DNA from: G025836975 sp040391135
Lineage (GTDB): Bacteria > Pseudomonadota > Gammaproteobacteria > Burkholderiales > Burkholderiaceae_B
Reading direction: 5' to 3'
DNA length: 64,000 bases
NCBI GenBank assembly: GCA_040391135.1
Contig: JBEBYL010000017.1
Span: 1 to 64,000 of the forward strand
Each line of letters begins with the position of its first letter. Positions within the stretch are counted from its first letter, which is position 1. A program made the translations under genes and the position numbers. The notes below the pieces were generated by a model, which ran no database searches, had not been told where the DNA came from, and worked only from the letters and a program-made list of their open reading frames with translations. This document shows positions 31,536 to 40,354 of this stretch, piece after piece.

Positions 31536-32866
31536 GCCCCGAAGCACATCGGAATGCGTCGACCGCCGCGCAGCAAGGGCAGGCCATGGTGCTGGGCATG
31601 CTGCTGGCAGGAATCGCCCTGATCGCCTTCGTTCGCTACTTTTCAACCGGACAGGTGGTTGCTGCAAAGGCCAGGCAGCTTCATGCGCTGGATGCGGCCG
31701 CCTACAGCGGCGCATTGATCCAGGCTCGAGCCCTTAACATGATGGCCTACATCAATCGCGCGCATGTGGGGCATCAGCTTGCATTGGCGCATCTGGTCAC
31801 GCTTGGGTCTTGGGCCGCCCTGGGCGCTACGCAGGCGCGTCAGTTGGGCAGCGGCAATCCGCCGCTTCATCTCATTGCCATGCTGTTCGGGCCTGGCCAT
31901 GGGGCGGCCTATGCGGCAGCCAGCAAGGCCTACGGTCTGGAGCATCTTGCCGGATCCCAAGGCGGACTGGCACAGGCCTACTCCGCTCACGATCACGCCA
32001 TCCGCAATGTATTGGCACGTGTCCAGGGCGACATCGCCCGCGAACTTCCCCAAACCCGGCGGGCGGGCATGCAAGCCGTGCTGGGCCACAATTATCCGGG
32101 CGTCGCGCCGGGCTCGAACTTTGACCTGACTATCGATGACGACAACTGGCCAGGCTACGTGCAGGCATACTCGGGCCATGGGCCTTTGCGCGGCCTGGTG
32201 GACGAGGTCGCGCAGATGTACGGCTTCCTGTCGGCGCGCAATCACACTGCAGCCAACCCATGGATGGTGGATGGGCGCTGTCCCGCATCCAGGCACCAAT
32301 TGCGCCGCCGTGGCGATACCCAACTGGACGAGCAAGGCCGATGGCAGTCCATTGATACCGAGTCCTTTCACGCTTTGCGATCCAACCGCTGGATAGGCTG
32401 TTATCACCGTGAATATGCCATGGGGTGGGGCTGGATTCCCAGCGCGGCATCACAGACCATGGATCAGCCTCATGTCGATGATCCTCCGGACGATTTCTCA
32501 GCTCAGGATTTCTGGCGTTGGGTCCAAGAGGCCACCGACTGGAACATTGCATCGGGCAATGCCAATCCATTGGCTAATTCAAAAGCCTCCGCTGCCCGGC
32601 AGCGTTGGCAAGGCGGCGGTCTTCCCGCCTATCTCGACACGGCAGGCAACATGGCTGATCCAACCCTGCAATTCAGTGTGAGCCTTAGGCATGCAGGCCC
32701 CGAGGGCCTTGTCGTCACGGCGCGCAGCGCGGCCGAGACATACTATCAGCGGCCGGAAGCGCGTGGTGACGGGCTGCGCGAGACGGGTAATCTGTTCCAT
32801 CCCTATTGGCAGGCAAGACTTGTGGCGCATCACCGTTCGCCATGGCTGCAAAGGTCGTGGCCATGA
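31532..32866 (+). CDS. Tad-locus protein with prepilin-like N-terminus (TadG/TadE-like)
   Basis: 444 residues, overlapping the pilin gene by 4 bp (ATGA). It begins AAQQG/QAMVLGMLLAGIALIAFVRYFSTGQ: Gly16 then a hydrophobic helix, the same G/Q-A-M start as its neighbours but with Leu instead of Glu at +5. A large extracytoplasmic domain follows, with many Trp, His and Asn and no recognised fold. The stretch KARQLHALDAAAYSGALIQARALNMMAYINRAHVGHQ resembles the post-helix region of TadG-like proteins. It is probably a minor pseudopilin or tip/anchor protein. Confidence 0.6.
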   Translation: MSPEAHRNASTAAQQGQAMVLGMLLAGIALIAFVRYFSTGQVVAAKARQLHALDAAAYSGALIQARALNMMAYINRAHVGHQLALAHLVTLGSWAALGATQARQLGSGNPPLHLIAMLFGPGHGAAYAAASKAYGLEHLAGSQGGLAQAYSAHDHAIRNVLARVQGDIARELPQTRRAGMQAVLGHNYPGVAPGSNFDLTIDDDNWPGYVQAYSGHGPLRGLVDEVAQMYGFLSARNHTAANPWMVDGRCPASRHQLRRRGDTQLDEQGRWQSIDTESFHALRSNRWIGCYHREYAMGWGWIPSAASQTMDQPHVDDPPDDFSAQDFWRWVQEATDWNIASGNANPLANSKASAARQRWQGGGLPAYLDTAGNMADPTLQFSVSLRHAGPEGLVVTARSAAETYYQRPEARGDGLRETGNLFHPYWQARLVAHHRSPWLQRSWP

Positions 32867-33654
32867 CCATTTCTTATTGGCGCGCACCTGCGACTGCGAT
32901 CAACCGCCAGCCGCTTGCCTCCAGACAAAGCGGCCAGGCGATGGCGGAAGGCATTGCCGTGCTGGGCGTGCTGCTTTCCATTTATGGAGCTATAGCGTGG
33001 CTGGGTCGCTTTCAGGACATGGCCTTGTCAGCACAGCATGCCAGCCGCCATGCCGCGTTCCAACAGGCGCGGTCCGGTACGGCGATCAAGCCCGAGAGTG
33101 TCATCCAGCATTATTTTTCCGGGCCAGCCCATCAGTGGGCCGATCGCCGCGGACAGCTTGTGCTGGGCGATAAGGGCAATGGCGTCGGGTTGTCCATCCA
33201 TCGGCAAGTCCTGGGCTCTTATGCGCAGCCGGGCGGGCACGGCGAATCCGCTGAGGCCTTGCGCAATGATTGGGGCATACAGGATCCCGGCGTACTGCGT
33301 GTGGGCGTATCGCTGTCGGGCACTTTGCCGTTGCAGGGCCATCATTCGACGGAATCAGGCAGGTTCCACGCCGATATCGGCTATCCGCCCACGAGCCGGC
33401 ATACGGCCATCCTGACGGGTGCGGGCCATGCTTCTGGCGATACACAGGTCCAGCAGGTATTGGGGCGGTCCCCGCTTGCCTGGGGCAGTAGCGCCAGCGC
33501 ATCCTACACCGCCGGTGGCAGAATCGCAGCCATCATGAACAAGGTGGACTCGGCTTGGAATCGCCCCGCGCCCGAGTTCGACTGGCTGGCTTCTTGGGCG
33601 GGACGGGTGCCTGAGCATCATCTAACCACTACAGGGCGGCAGCATGATCGATGA
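32863..33654 (+). CDS. TadE-like minor pilin with prepilin-like N-terminus
   Basis: 263 residues from ATG 32863 (ATGA overlap with the preceding stop); an in-frame ATG at 32842 is an alternative. The segment SRQSG/QAMAEGIAVLGVLLSIYGAIAWLGRF has Gly24 followed by Gln-Ala-Met-Ala-Glu, so Glu falls at +5 as in pseudopilins. The remaining domain is polar and unrecognised. It ends 11 bp inside the next gene. Assignment to TadE/F-like minor pilins rests on the N-terminus and operon context. Confidence 0.6.
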   Translation: MTISYWRAPATAINRQPLASRQSGQAMAEGIAVLGVLLSIYGAIAWLGRFQDMALSAQHASRHAAFQQARSGTAIKPESVIQHYFSGPAHQWADRRGQLVLGDKGNGVGLSIHRQVLGSYAQPGGHGESAEALRNDWGIQDPGVLRVGVSLSGTLPLQGHHSTESGRFHADIGYPPTSRHTAILTGAGHASGDTQVQQVLGRSPLAWGSSASASYTAGGRIAAIMNKVDSAWNRPAPEFDWLASWAGRVPEHHLTTTGRQHDR

Positions 33655-34381
33655 TTCCGGCCCCCATGCCGGCCATGGCAAGGCGAGCTTCGAACGGCGG
33701 CGGCTGGCGGGCCGAGTGCTCCGCCTTGGCTTGCTGGCATGCCTCTGGATGACTTCCGCCGCCTGGGCCGTTCAAGCCGTGCCGGAGCGCTTGAATTCAC
33801 TTGCCGTGCAAGGACTGCGCTGGGAGCCCGTTCAATCCATGTCCATGTCAGGCGTGCCCACGCACTTCAAGCCTTTTTCCTCCGATGACGCGATGCTTAC
33901 GGTGGCCCAATCGCTGGCCGCGCATTCCGGCCTTTTCCAGCGCGTGCTCGCAGTGAAGGACACGATTATCTTGTCGGGATTGCAGGCCGATTGGCATTGG
34001 CTGGCCCGGGTAGACACCGTGGCCGCTGGTGCGGCGGGCTATGTATCGGCGATGCGCATCGGCCTCGATTCAATCAACGCCGGGCAAATCGAGGCCGAGC
34101 CTGGATTCACATGGCTGCCGGCCCCGGCACAGCGCCGCTTCGCTTACCGCAGCAGCTCGCCTTCCCCAACGGTGGCGCAGTATATCTACAGCATAGGCTT
34201 GCCCATGCAGGCACTTACCGCCTATGTCCGTCGGCAGTTGCGCGCTGAAGGCTGGGAGCTCGAACAGGCCATCGCCGGGCTGGCAGGCCATAGCGTCTGG
34301 CGGCGGTCAACGTCCCGCCTGATGTTGTTTCCGCAGGAAGGGCCTGCGGGTACCGACTTGTATGTCCATCATGTTGAGTAG
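33644..34381 (+). CDS. Secreted protein of unknown function in the Tad operon
   Basis: 245 residues; an Arg-rich start (FERRRLAGRVLRL) is followed by a signal-peptide-like helix ending in AAWA (about 25-42). The predicted periplasmic part has no family I know. Stretches such as GVPTHFKPFSSDDAMLTVAQSLAAHSGLFQRVLAVKDTIILSGLQADWHWLARVD could be a small globular domain. It overlaps the upstream gene by 11 bp and sits before cpaB. This slot might supply a secretin-associated factor; that is speculation. Confidence 0.6.
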   Translation: MIDDSGPHAGHGKASFERRRLAGRVLRLGLLACLWMTSAAWAVQAVPERLNSLAVQGLRWEPVQSMSMSGVPTHFKPFSSDDAMLTVAQSLAAHSGLFQRVLAVKDTIILSGLQADWHWLARVDTVAAGAAGYVSAMRIGLDSINAGQIEAEPGFTWLPAPAQRRFAYRSSSPSPTVAQYIYSIGLPMQALTAYVRRQLRAEGWELEQAIAGLAGHSVWRRSTSRLMLFPQEGPAGTDLYVHHVE

Positions 34382-34396
34382 ATAAAGGGAGGCTTC

Positions 34397-35377
34397 ATGC
34401 GGCCGTTCGTATTCAACCGGTCGGTGGCTATGCTGCTGTTTGCCCTGGCAGCGGGCTTATGTTCGGCTTGGGCTGCACGGCAGTATCTTCAAGACCGTGC
34501 CCAACTCATCGAAGATCGGGCCAAAGTCCCCATGGCTCAGCGTATTGTCGCTGCCCAGGATCTGCCGGCGGGAACACGTCTTGAACCCGCGCATCTGGTG
34601 ATACGGTCATTTCCGGCCGCTCTGGTTTCCAGCGACAGCCTGCCGCCCGAACGCTATACCGAGCTTAGCGGCACAGTGCTGCGTGCGCCATTGCGCTCGG
34701 GCGATCCGGTCTTGCCGGTTCATGCGGCGGCACACCAGCCGGGCGCGTTCTCCAGCTATCTTGCTTCGGGGCGGCGGGCCATCACGATGCCGGTCGATGC
34801 CATCAATTCGGTGTCTGGACTGTTGCAGCCGGGCGATCTCATCGATCTGTATGTTTCGTTTGAATATCAACGGCGCCGGATTACCGCACCCTTGCTGCAA
34901 GGCGTCCTGGTTCTCGCAACGGGGTCCACCACGCAGCATGCTCTCGACTCCGGAAACAAGCTCTCCATTCCGTATGCCACGGTGACACTCGACACCGCGC
35001 CCGAGGATGCTGTCAAGCTGGTGGCGGCAAGGCAAAGCGGGACCATTACGGCCGTACTGCGGCCCCCGCATGATGGTGAATCGACGCAGAAGGCGGTACG
35101 CGGCGATCTGGCCAGCCTGCTTGGGGTCAATAGGCCGCCGTCGGCAGCATCAAGGAAAGTCCCAGTCCTGTATGGAAACCAGGCCGTGCGCAGCGTACCC
35201 AGGCTGGTTCCATCGGCGGCGGTTGCTCAGGCCGCTGGCGTATTCGATCTGCCTTATGCTCCGGAACTGGTCAGCGCATGGATGCGCGAGGCAGCCCAAA
35301 GGCCGATGCCTGGCACTCTGGCCGATACAGGTTTGTCTGATCTGCGCGGCGCCCTTGACGGCGTCGTATCTGAATAG
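34397..35377 (+). CDS. cpaB: Flp pilus assembly protein CpaB/RcpC
   Basis: 326 residues with an N-terminal membrane anchor (about 8-26). It carries the CpaB SAF-like domain: RIVAAQDLPAGTRLEPAHLVIRSFP, LSGTVLRAPLRSGDPVLPVHA, RRAITMPVDAINSVSGLLQPGDLIDLYVSF and the C-terminal YATVTLDTAPEDAVKLVAARQSGTITAVLRPP. CpaB/RcpC lies in the periplasm next to the secretin and may stabilise it. The secretin gene follows after 9 bp. Confidence 0.9.
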   Translation: MRPFVFNRSVAMLLFALAAGLCSAWAARQYLQDRAQLIEDRAKVPMAQRIVAAQDLPAGTRLEPAHLVIRSFPAALVSSDSLPPERYTELSGTVLRAPLRSGDPVLPVHAAAHQPGAFSSYLASGRRAITMPVDAINSVSGLLQPGDLIDLYVSFEYQRRRITAPLLQGVLVLATGSTTQHALDSGNKLSIPYATVTLDTAPEDAVKLVAARQSGTITAVLRPPHDGESTQKAVRGDLASLLGVNRPPSAASRKVPVLYGNQAVRSVPRLVPSAAVAQAAGVFDLPYAPELVSAWMREAAQRPMPGTLADTGLSDLRGALDGVVSE

Positions 35378-35386
35378 GGCACGGCC

Positions 35387-36832
35387 ATGATGCGCCCATC
35401 TCAGCTCTTTCTATGCTGCCTGTTGCTGCTGGCGACATCTATCTGCTCCGCAGCCGGGCGGGACAGCCTGCTTAGCCTGCAAGCAGGCGAAGTCAAGGTG
35501 CTGGCGATACCAGACGTGGCGCGGGTAGCGGTCGGCGATGGGCATGTCATCAACGCGGTCGCCACCGATGATAGGGAAGTGATTGTGTTTGCGCGCAATG
35601 AAGGATCCAGCACCCTGCAGATATGGTCCGAAACGGGGCGTCGGCATCATTACCAGGTCGATGTCACGCCAGAGGGTACGCGCCGCGTCCAACAAGAGTT
35701 GCGCAGTGTCCTCGAGCGCATCCCGCATGTCCGGATATCGGTGGTCGGCGAGAAACTGGTGGTGGAAGGGGATGATTTATCCGATGGTGATCGGGAACGC
35801 ATCGCCGAGCTCTCGAAGCGCTATCCCTCGTTGTTGGATCTTACTGGCCAGGTCGGCTGGGATCGCATGGTGTTGCTGGATGTTCAAGTGGTAGAGGTGC
35901 CACGGGTCCAGTTGCAGGAGTTGGGCTTGCGCTGGAATACGGCTACGGCCGGCGGCTTGAACGCGGGACTGGCCTGGGACGGGGGCAGCAAGAGATGGGC
36001 CGAGCGTCCAGGGGAATCGACAATGCCCTTGGCGTTTCCCGCTACGGTTGCGGCGGGGTATTTCGGTGTGAATGCCTTGCTTTCGGCGCAGATCAATGCC
36101 ATGGCGCAAACAGGCACGGCCGTCGTCCTGGCTCAGCCGCAGCTGTTGGCGCGCAGCGGCGCCACTGCCGAGTTCCTCGCCGGCGGTGAAGTCCCTTACT
36201 CTACCGTCGATGCCAACGGCAATGCCAATACGGCATTCAAGCCCTACGGGGTCTCGCTGCGCATCACACCGCAAATCGAGCGCAACGGCGCCGTGCGTTC
36301 GCGCATCGAAGTCGAGGTCAGCTCGGTCGATACGTCTTTGTCTGTGCCTAACGGTCCATCGCTCAAAACCCGCCGGGCCGCCACTGAATTCAATGTGCGC
36401 TCGGGTCAGACCCTGGTACTGGCCGGATTCTTGTCGCGCGAAGAATCGCGCAATGTGGACAAGGTGCCGGGGCTGGGCGACATCCCCATACTGGGTCCCT
36501 TGTTCCGATCGACGCGTTTCCAGCGCAACGAGACCGAGCTGGCGATCTTCGTCACGCCGATTCTGGTCTCCGCGGATCACCCTGGTCTTGAGCAGCGGGT
36601 CCGCAACAGCCGTGAAATCCTCGATGCCAGCTTCCCCGAGCCTCCGCGCATGAACGTACGGTTGTCTCCCCACGGCTCTTTGCCGGATGCGCTTGCACCG
36701 GCGGTCCAGCATTCCTGGAACCCCTGGGCCGGAGAAGGTTCTCAATGGAGCAAGGGACATGAGATGACGTTGCCTGTCGTCCAGGAAAGCATCATACGGG
36801 TAGGTACGAACCGGCAGGCCTTTACGGAGTAA
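35387..36832 (+). CDS. cpaC: Outer-membrane secretin CpaC/RcpA
   Basis: Forms the outer-membrane channel of the Tad apparatus. The 481-residue protein has a signal peptide (about 1-22). An N-terminal CpaC domain contains SLLSLQAGEVKVLAIPDVARVAVGD, followed by a BON-like segment HVRISVVGEKLVVEGDDLSDGDRERIAEL. The secretin core contains GTAVVLAQPQLLARSGATAEFLAGGEVPY, RRAATEFNVRSGQTLVLAGFL and VPGLGDIPILGPLFRSTRF. No pilotin gene was seen. tadA starts 3 bp later. Confidence 0.93.
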   Translation: MMRPSQLFLCCLLLLATSICSAAGRDSLLSLQAGEVKVLAIPDVARVAVGDGHVINAVATDDREVIVFARNEGSSTLQIWSETGRRHHYQVDVTPEGTRRVQQELRSVLERIPHVRISVVGEKLVVEGDDLSDGDRERIAELSKRYPSLLDLTGQVGWDRMVLLDVQVVEVPRVQLQELGLRWNTATAGGLNAGLAWDGGSKRWAERPGESTMPLAFPATVAAGYFGVNALLSAQINAMAQTGTAVVLAQPQLLARSGATAEFLAGGEVPYSTVDANGNANTAFKPYGVSLRITPQIERNGAVRSRIEVEVSSVDTSLSVPNGPSLKTRRAATEFNVRSGQTLVLAGFLSREESRNVDKVPGLGDIPILGPLFRSTRFQRNETELAIFVTPILVSADHPGLEQRVRNSREILDASFPEPPRMNVRLSPHGSLPDALAPAVQHSWNPWAGEGSQWSKGHEMTLPVVQESIIRVGTNRQAFTE

Positions 36833-36835
36833 GCG

Positions 36836-38563
36836 ATGCTGGACATGGAACTGCACTTTGAAGACGGGCTTGTCCAGACGCGCAGTGCCGCTTTGCCGCT
36901 GGAGATAGGACGCTCGGCCAGTGCCGGTTTGTGCCTGAAGGCATGGCGGGTGGCAAGGCGGCATGCCCTGCTTGAAGAAGGCGAGGGCGGTATATTCATC
37001 GAGGACTTCGGCGCGCTTAGCGGTACGCTGGTCAATGGCCGGCGCATAACCCGCTACGGCCCGCTGCGCGCAGGCGACGAGATCGTCATCGGACCTTGCC
37101 TCATACGCCTGCGTGAACTGCCCGGCATGGCGATCAGCGAACGGGCCGTAGCCCCAGTCTCGGGTCTCGCCGCGGCGCCTCCGGCGTTGAAGGACAACAA
37201 TGCCGGGCTTGCGCATGTTTCGAGCAAGGCCGTGGCTCCGGCTGCCAAGCAAGAGGATGCTTCTTTTCCGCTGCAACTGCCTTCCGACGCCTTGCTTCAT
37301 CATCGACGGCGCTTGCATACGGCTTTGCTCGAAGCGTTGGACTTGCGCCGCCGTGATATCGCCGCCATGAGCGACGACGCGCTGCGCGGTGAAGCGATGG
37401 CCGCTCTGGGCGAGATCATCATGCAGGACAGCGGCTTGCCGGATTCGGTCGATCGGGCCCAGATGCTGATCGACGTGGTGAACGAGGCTGTGGGGCTTGG
37501 TCCACTGGAGCCTTTGCTGGCGGATCCGGCCATCAGCGAAATCATGGTGAATCGGCACGATGAGATCTTCGTTGAATCCAATGGGCGGCTGCGTCGCCAT
37601 CCAGGCGCGTTCAGCAGCGAACAGGCGGTGTTGGGTGTCATCGAGCGCATTGTTTCGCCCCTGGGCCGACGCATCGATGAGAGTTCGCCCATGGTGGATG
37701 CGCGGCTGCGGGATGGGTCGCGCGTCAATGCGGTCATCGCTCCGGTGGCCCTGCGCGGCGCCAGCCTGACGATACGCAAGTTTCCGCAAGCGCGTCCCGA
37801 CATGGACGATCTTTTGCGTGTGGGTGCGCTGGATTCCGCGATGCGGGATTTTCTTTGCGCCTCGGTACTGGGCAAGAAAAACATGATTGTGTCGGGTGGA
37901 ACAGGCTCGGGCAAGACGACGCTGCTGAATATATTGTCCAATTTCATTCCCGACGGCGAGCGCATCGTCACCATAGAAGATGCGGCTGAATTACGTCTGG
38001 ACCACCGGCACCTGGTCGCGCTGGAGTCCAGGCCGGCCAATCTTGAAGGCCGCGGCCGGATCGATATTCGCGATCTGGTGCGCAATGCCTTGCGCATGCG
38101 TCCTGATCGCATCGTCATCGGCGAATGCCGCGGCGGCGAGGCCTTCGATATGCTGGCCGCCATGAATACCGGGCACGAGGGATCGCTGACGACTTTGCAT
38201 GCGAACAGCCCGCGCGATGCATTGTCTCGATTGGAAACCATGATCCTTATGGCTGGCATGGATCTGCCTTTGGCGGCGGTTCGCGAACACATTGCCGCCA
38301 GCATCGATTTCATCGTCCAGCAAGCCCGGCTGAACGATGGAAAACGCCGCATTATCGCTATCGTCGAGATAACGGGGATGGAAAGCGGACGGATACAGAC
38401 CCAGGAGCTGTTCCGCTACGTTCATGGGCCTGCACCGGCTTTTGCCGGTTGCGGAGTCGTTCCCGAATGCTTTGCCGGTCAGGACGGCCAGCCTGGCCTG
38501 CCGGTTTCCCTGTTCGATCAATATACCGAATTGGCCCCAAGCGGCGATATTCCCTGTTTTTGA
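36836..38563 (+). CDS. tadA: Tad/CpaF secretion ATPase with an N-terminal FHA domain
   Basis: Cytoplasmic hexameric ATPase that powers pilus assembly. Residues about 20-95 form a forkhead-associated domain (LEIGRSASAGLCLKAW, then ARRHALLEE, then LSGTLVNGRRIT), normally a phosphothreonine reader. A ~60-residue Ala/Pro-rich linker leads to a CpaF domain with EIMVNRHDEIFVESNGRL, Walker A GGTGSGKTT (Lys360), the Asp box IVTIEDAAELRL, Walker B RIVIGECRGGEAFDML and the His box TGHEGSLTTLHANS. The 575 residues exceed a plain CpaF because of the FHA module and a ~30-residue tail. The fusion suggests control by Thr phosphorylation. Confidence 0.93.
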   Translation: MLDMELHFEDGLVQTRSAALPLEIGRSASAGLCLKAWRVARRHALLEEGEGGIFIEDFGALSGTLVNGRRITRYGPLRAGDEIVIGPCLIRLRELPGMAISERAVAPVSGLAAAPPALKDNNAGLAHVSSKAVAPAAKQEDASFPLQLPSDALLHHRRRLHTALLEALDLRRRDIAAMSDDALRGEAMAALGEIIMQDSGLPDSVDRAQMLIDVVNEAVGLGPLEPLLADPAISEIMVNRHDEIFVESNGRLRRHPGAFSSEQAVLGVIERIVSPLGRRIDESSPMVDARLRDGSRVNAVIAPVALRGASLTIRKFPQARPDMDDLLRVGALDSAMRDFLCASVLGKKNMIVSGGTGSGKTTLLNILSNFIPDGERIVTIEDAAELRLDHRHLVALESRPANLEGRGRIDIRDLVRNALRMRPDRIVIGECRGGEAFDMLAAMNTGHEGSLTTLHANSPRDALSRLETMILMAGMDLPLAAVREHIAASIDFIVQQARLNDGKRRIIAIVEITGMESGRIQTQELFRYVHGPAPAFAGCGVVPECFAGQDGQPGLPVSLFDQYTELAPSGDIPCF

Positions 38564-38621
38564 ATTGCCGGAACTCAGGATGGTCCCCCGGCGGCCCCCA
38601 CTCGGGTAAAGGAGCTTGTAC

Positions 38622-39467
38622 ATGATCGAGCTGTTCATCATTGGCGTTGCCGTGGCGATGGCGGTGCTCGGCTGGTTTCTGCAACGTTCGTTGATCGGCG
38701 CCTATGCGCGCTACCGGCAGGCTTTCAAGCAGGAAGCCAGCGAACGCATGGGTGAGTTCTTCCTTTTTCTGGATCCCTCGCAGTTGTGGCTGGCCAATCT
38801 TGTGGCTTGCGCCCTTGTCATTTCGGCCAGTTATGTCGTGCTTGGCGAAGGGTGGCTTTCCGCCGCCGCGGGCGCGGCCGTCCTGGCCGCGCCTCAATAT
38901 GGTATTCGCCGCCTCAGGCTGCGGCGCCTGAGGAGCTTCGATCGGCAACTGCCCGACATGTTGATGGCGCTTTCCGGGGCGTTGCGCGCGGGGTCGGGTG
39001 TACAGATGGCCTTGCGTCATATCGTGGCGCAATCGCCCATACCTCTTTCTCAGGAATTCGGCTTGATGCTGCGTCAACAGCGCATGGGGATGTCGTTCGA
39101 ACAGGCACTGGGAGGGCTCTATCAGCGCATGCCGACTGAAGGCATGGGTTTGGTGGCATCCTCTCTAAAGATCGCCGCGCAAAGCGGCGGCAATCTGGCC
39201 GAAACGCTGGAAGCGATAGCGGCCACCTTGCGAGCCAGGCTGCATCTGCTCGGGCGCATTCATGCACTGACCTCGCAAGGCCGCATGCAGGCCTGGGTCA
39301 TGGCTTGCATGCCCGCCGTTCTGGCGCTGGTTCTGTATCGCCTGGATCCGATCGCGATGGCGGTGCTTTGGGAGACGCCGTTGGGCTGGTCGGTGCTGGG
39401 CATCATTTTCCTGCTGGAAGCCATAGGCATCTTCTTCATACTGCGCATCGTCAGTATTCGGGTATAG
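38622..39467 (+). CDS. tadB: Tad inner-membrane platform protein TadB
   Basis: 281 residues from ATG 38622 (TAAAGGAG upstream; the TTG at 38616 is rejected). N-terminal helix about 1-20, a hydrophobic pair at about 60-95, a T2SSF cytoplasmic domain (RSFDRQLPDMLMALSGALRAGSGVQMALRHI, LRQQRMGMSFEQALGGLYQRMPTEGMGLVASSLKIAAQSGGNLAETLE) and two C-terminal helices. With TadC it forms the inner-membrane platform engaged by TadA. The 58-bp gap after tadA holds only the ribosome site. Confidence 0.92.
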   Translation: MIELFIIGVAVAMAVLGWFLQRSLIGAYARYRQAFKQEASERMGEFFLFLDPSQLWLANLVACALVISASYVVLGEGWLSAAAGAAVLAAPQYGIRRLRLRRLRSFDRQLPDMLMALSGALRAGSGVQMALRHIVAQSPIPLSQEFGLMLRQQRMGMSFEQALGGLYQRMPTEGMGLVASSLKIAAQSGGNLAETLEAIAATLRARLHLLGRIHALTSQGRMQAWVMACMPAVLALVLYRLDPIAMAVLWETPLGWSVLGIIFLLEAIGIFFILRIVSIRV

Positions 39468-39481
39468 GCTAAAGGAGTGCC

Positions 39482-40354
39482 ATGTTCTTCTGGATCAGTT
39501 GCTTTGCAGCCGGGGTGTCATTGTGTTCGGCGGTCTGGGTATTTACCCGGCCTGTGGCTGTTGGCACGCCCCATCTGGAACCGCGTCCGTCTGGTCTGCT
39601 CCTGCGGCTGGCCTGGCCGTGGGTGCTGGCTATGGCCCTTATATGCGAGCCATTCATCTCCTGGCGGTACCGGTTATCGCTGCGTCTGCGCATACGCAGG
39701 GCTGGTCTGGCCTCTTTCTGGAAGCCTGAACATGTCGTCGCCTTGCAGATGTTCGCATTCGGATTGCCTGCGCTTGCGGCAGGGGGGCTATCCGCGCAGG
39801 GCGGCCTGAGTCCCGCTCACAGTCTGCTTATGGGCTTGATCACGGGGATGGCGGCCATGTGGTGGCCGCTGCGCTGGCTTTCCGACCTGGGCCTGCGCCG
39901 GCAAGGGCAGATGCTGCGCGAGCTTCCCTTTATGTTGGATATGGCTACCTTATGCGTCGAGGCGGGGCTCAATCTGCAGGGCGCATTGCAGCAGGCCGCC
40001 CAGCACGGTCCTGAAGGGCCTTTGCGTTCGGAATTGCGGCATGCGCTTGCCGATATGCGCGCCGGCGTGCCGCGTCTGCAAGCACTGGATGAACTGGCCG
40101 AACGAACAGGCCTGGCGGCGGTGCGCAGCCTGGTGACGGCCTTGGCCCAGGCCGATCGACTGGGCATGAGCCTGGGGCCCTTGCTGCGCTCCCAGTCGGA
40201 GCAGCGCCGCGCCGAACGTTTCCTGCGTGCCGAAAAGCTGGCCCTGGAAGCCCCGGTGAAAATGCTTTTTCCGATGGTGTTCTGCATTTTTCCGTGCACC
40301 TTCCTGATCATCGGTTTTCCCATTGTCATCAAGCTGCTGGCGGTGGACTTTTGA
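39482..40354 (+). CDS. tadC: Tad inner-membrane platform protein TadC
   Basis: 290 residues with hydrophobic segments at the N-terminus, at about 30-60 and 85-125, and at the C-terminus. The T2SSF domain reads MLRELPFMLDMATLCVEAGLNLQGALQQAAQHGPEGPLRSELRHALADMRAGVPRLQALDELAERTG and LVTALAQADRLGMSLGPLLRSQSEQRRAERF. It ends with TGATG coupling to the DUF192 gene. Confidence 0.92.
   Translation: MFFWISCFAAGVSLCSAVWVFTRPVAVGTPHLEPRPSGLLLRLAWPWVLAMALICEPFISWRYRLSLRLRIRRAGLASFWKPEHVVALQMFAFGLPALAAGGLSAQGGLSPAHSLLMGLITGMAAMWWPLRWLSDLGLRRQGQMLRELPFMLDMATLCVEAGLNLQGALQQAAQHGPEGPLRSELRHALADMRAGVPRLQALDELAERTGLAAVRSLVTALAQADRLGMSLGPLLRSQSEQRRAERFLRAEKLALEAPVKMLFPMVFCIFPCTFLIIGFPIVIKLLAVDF

Noticed and set aside
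35777..37789. 670-codon minus-strand open frame opposite cpaC and tadA
   Set aside because: Overlaps two well-supported genes on the other strand and has the Arg/His/Gln-rich look of an antisense shadow.
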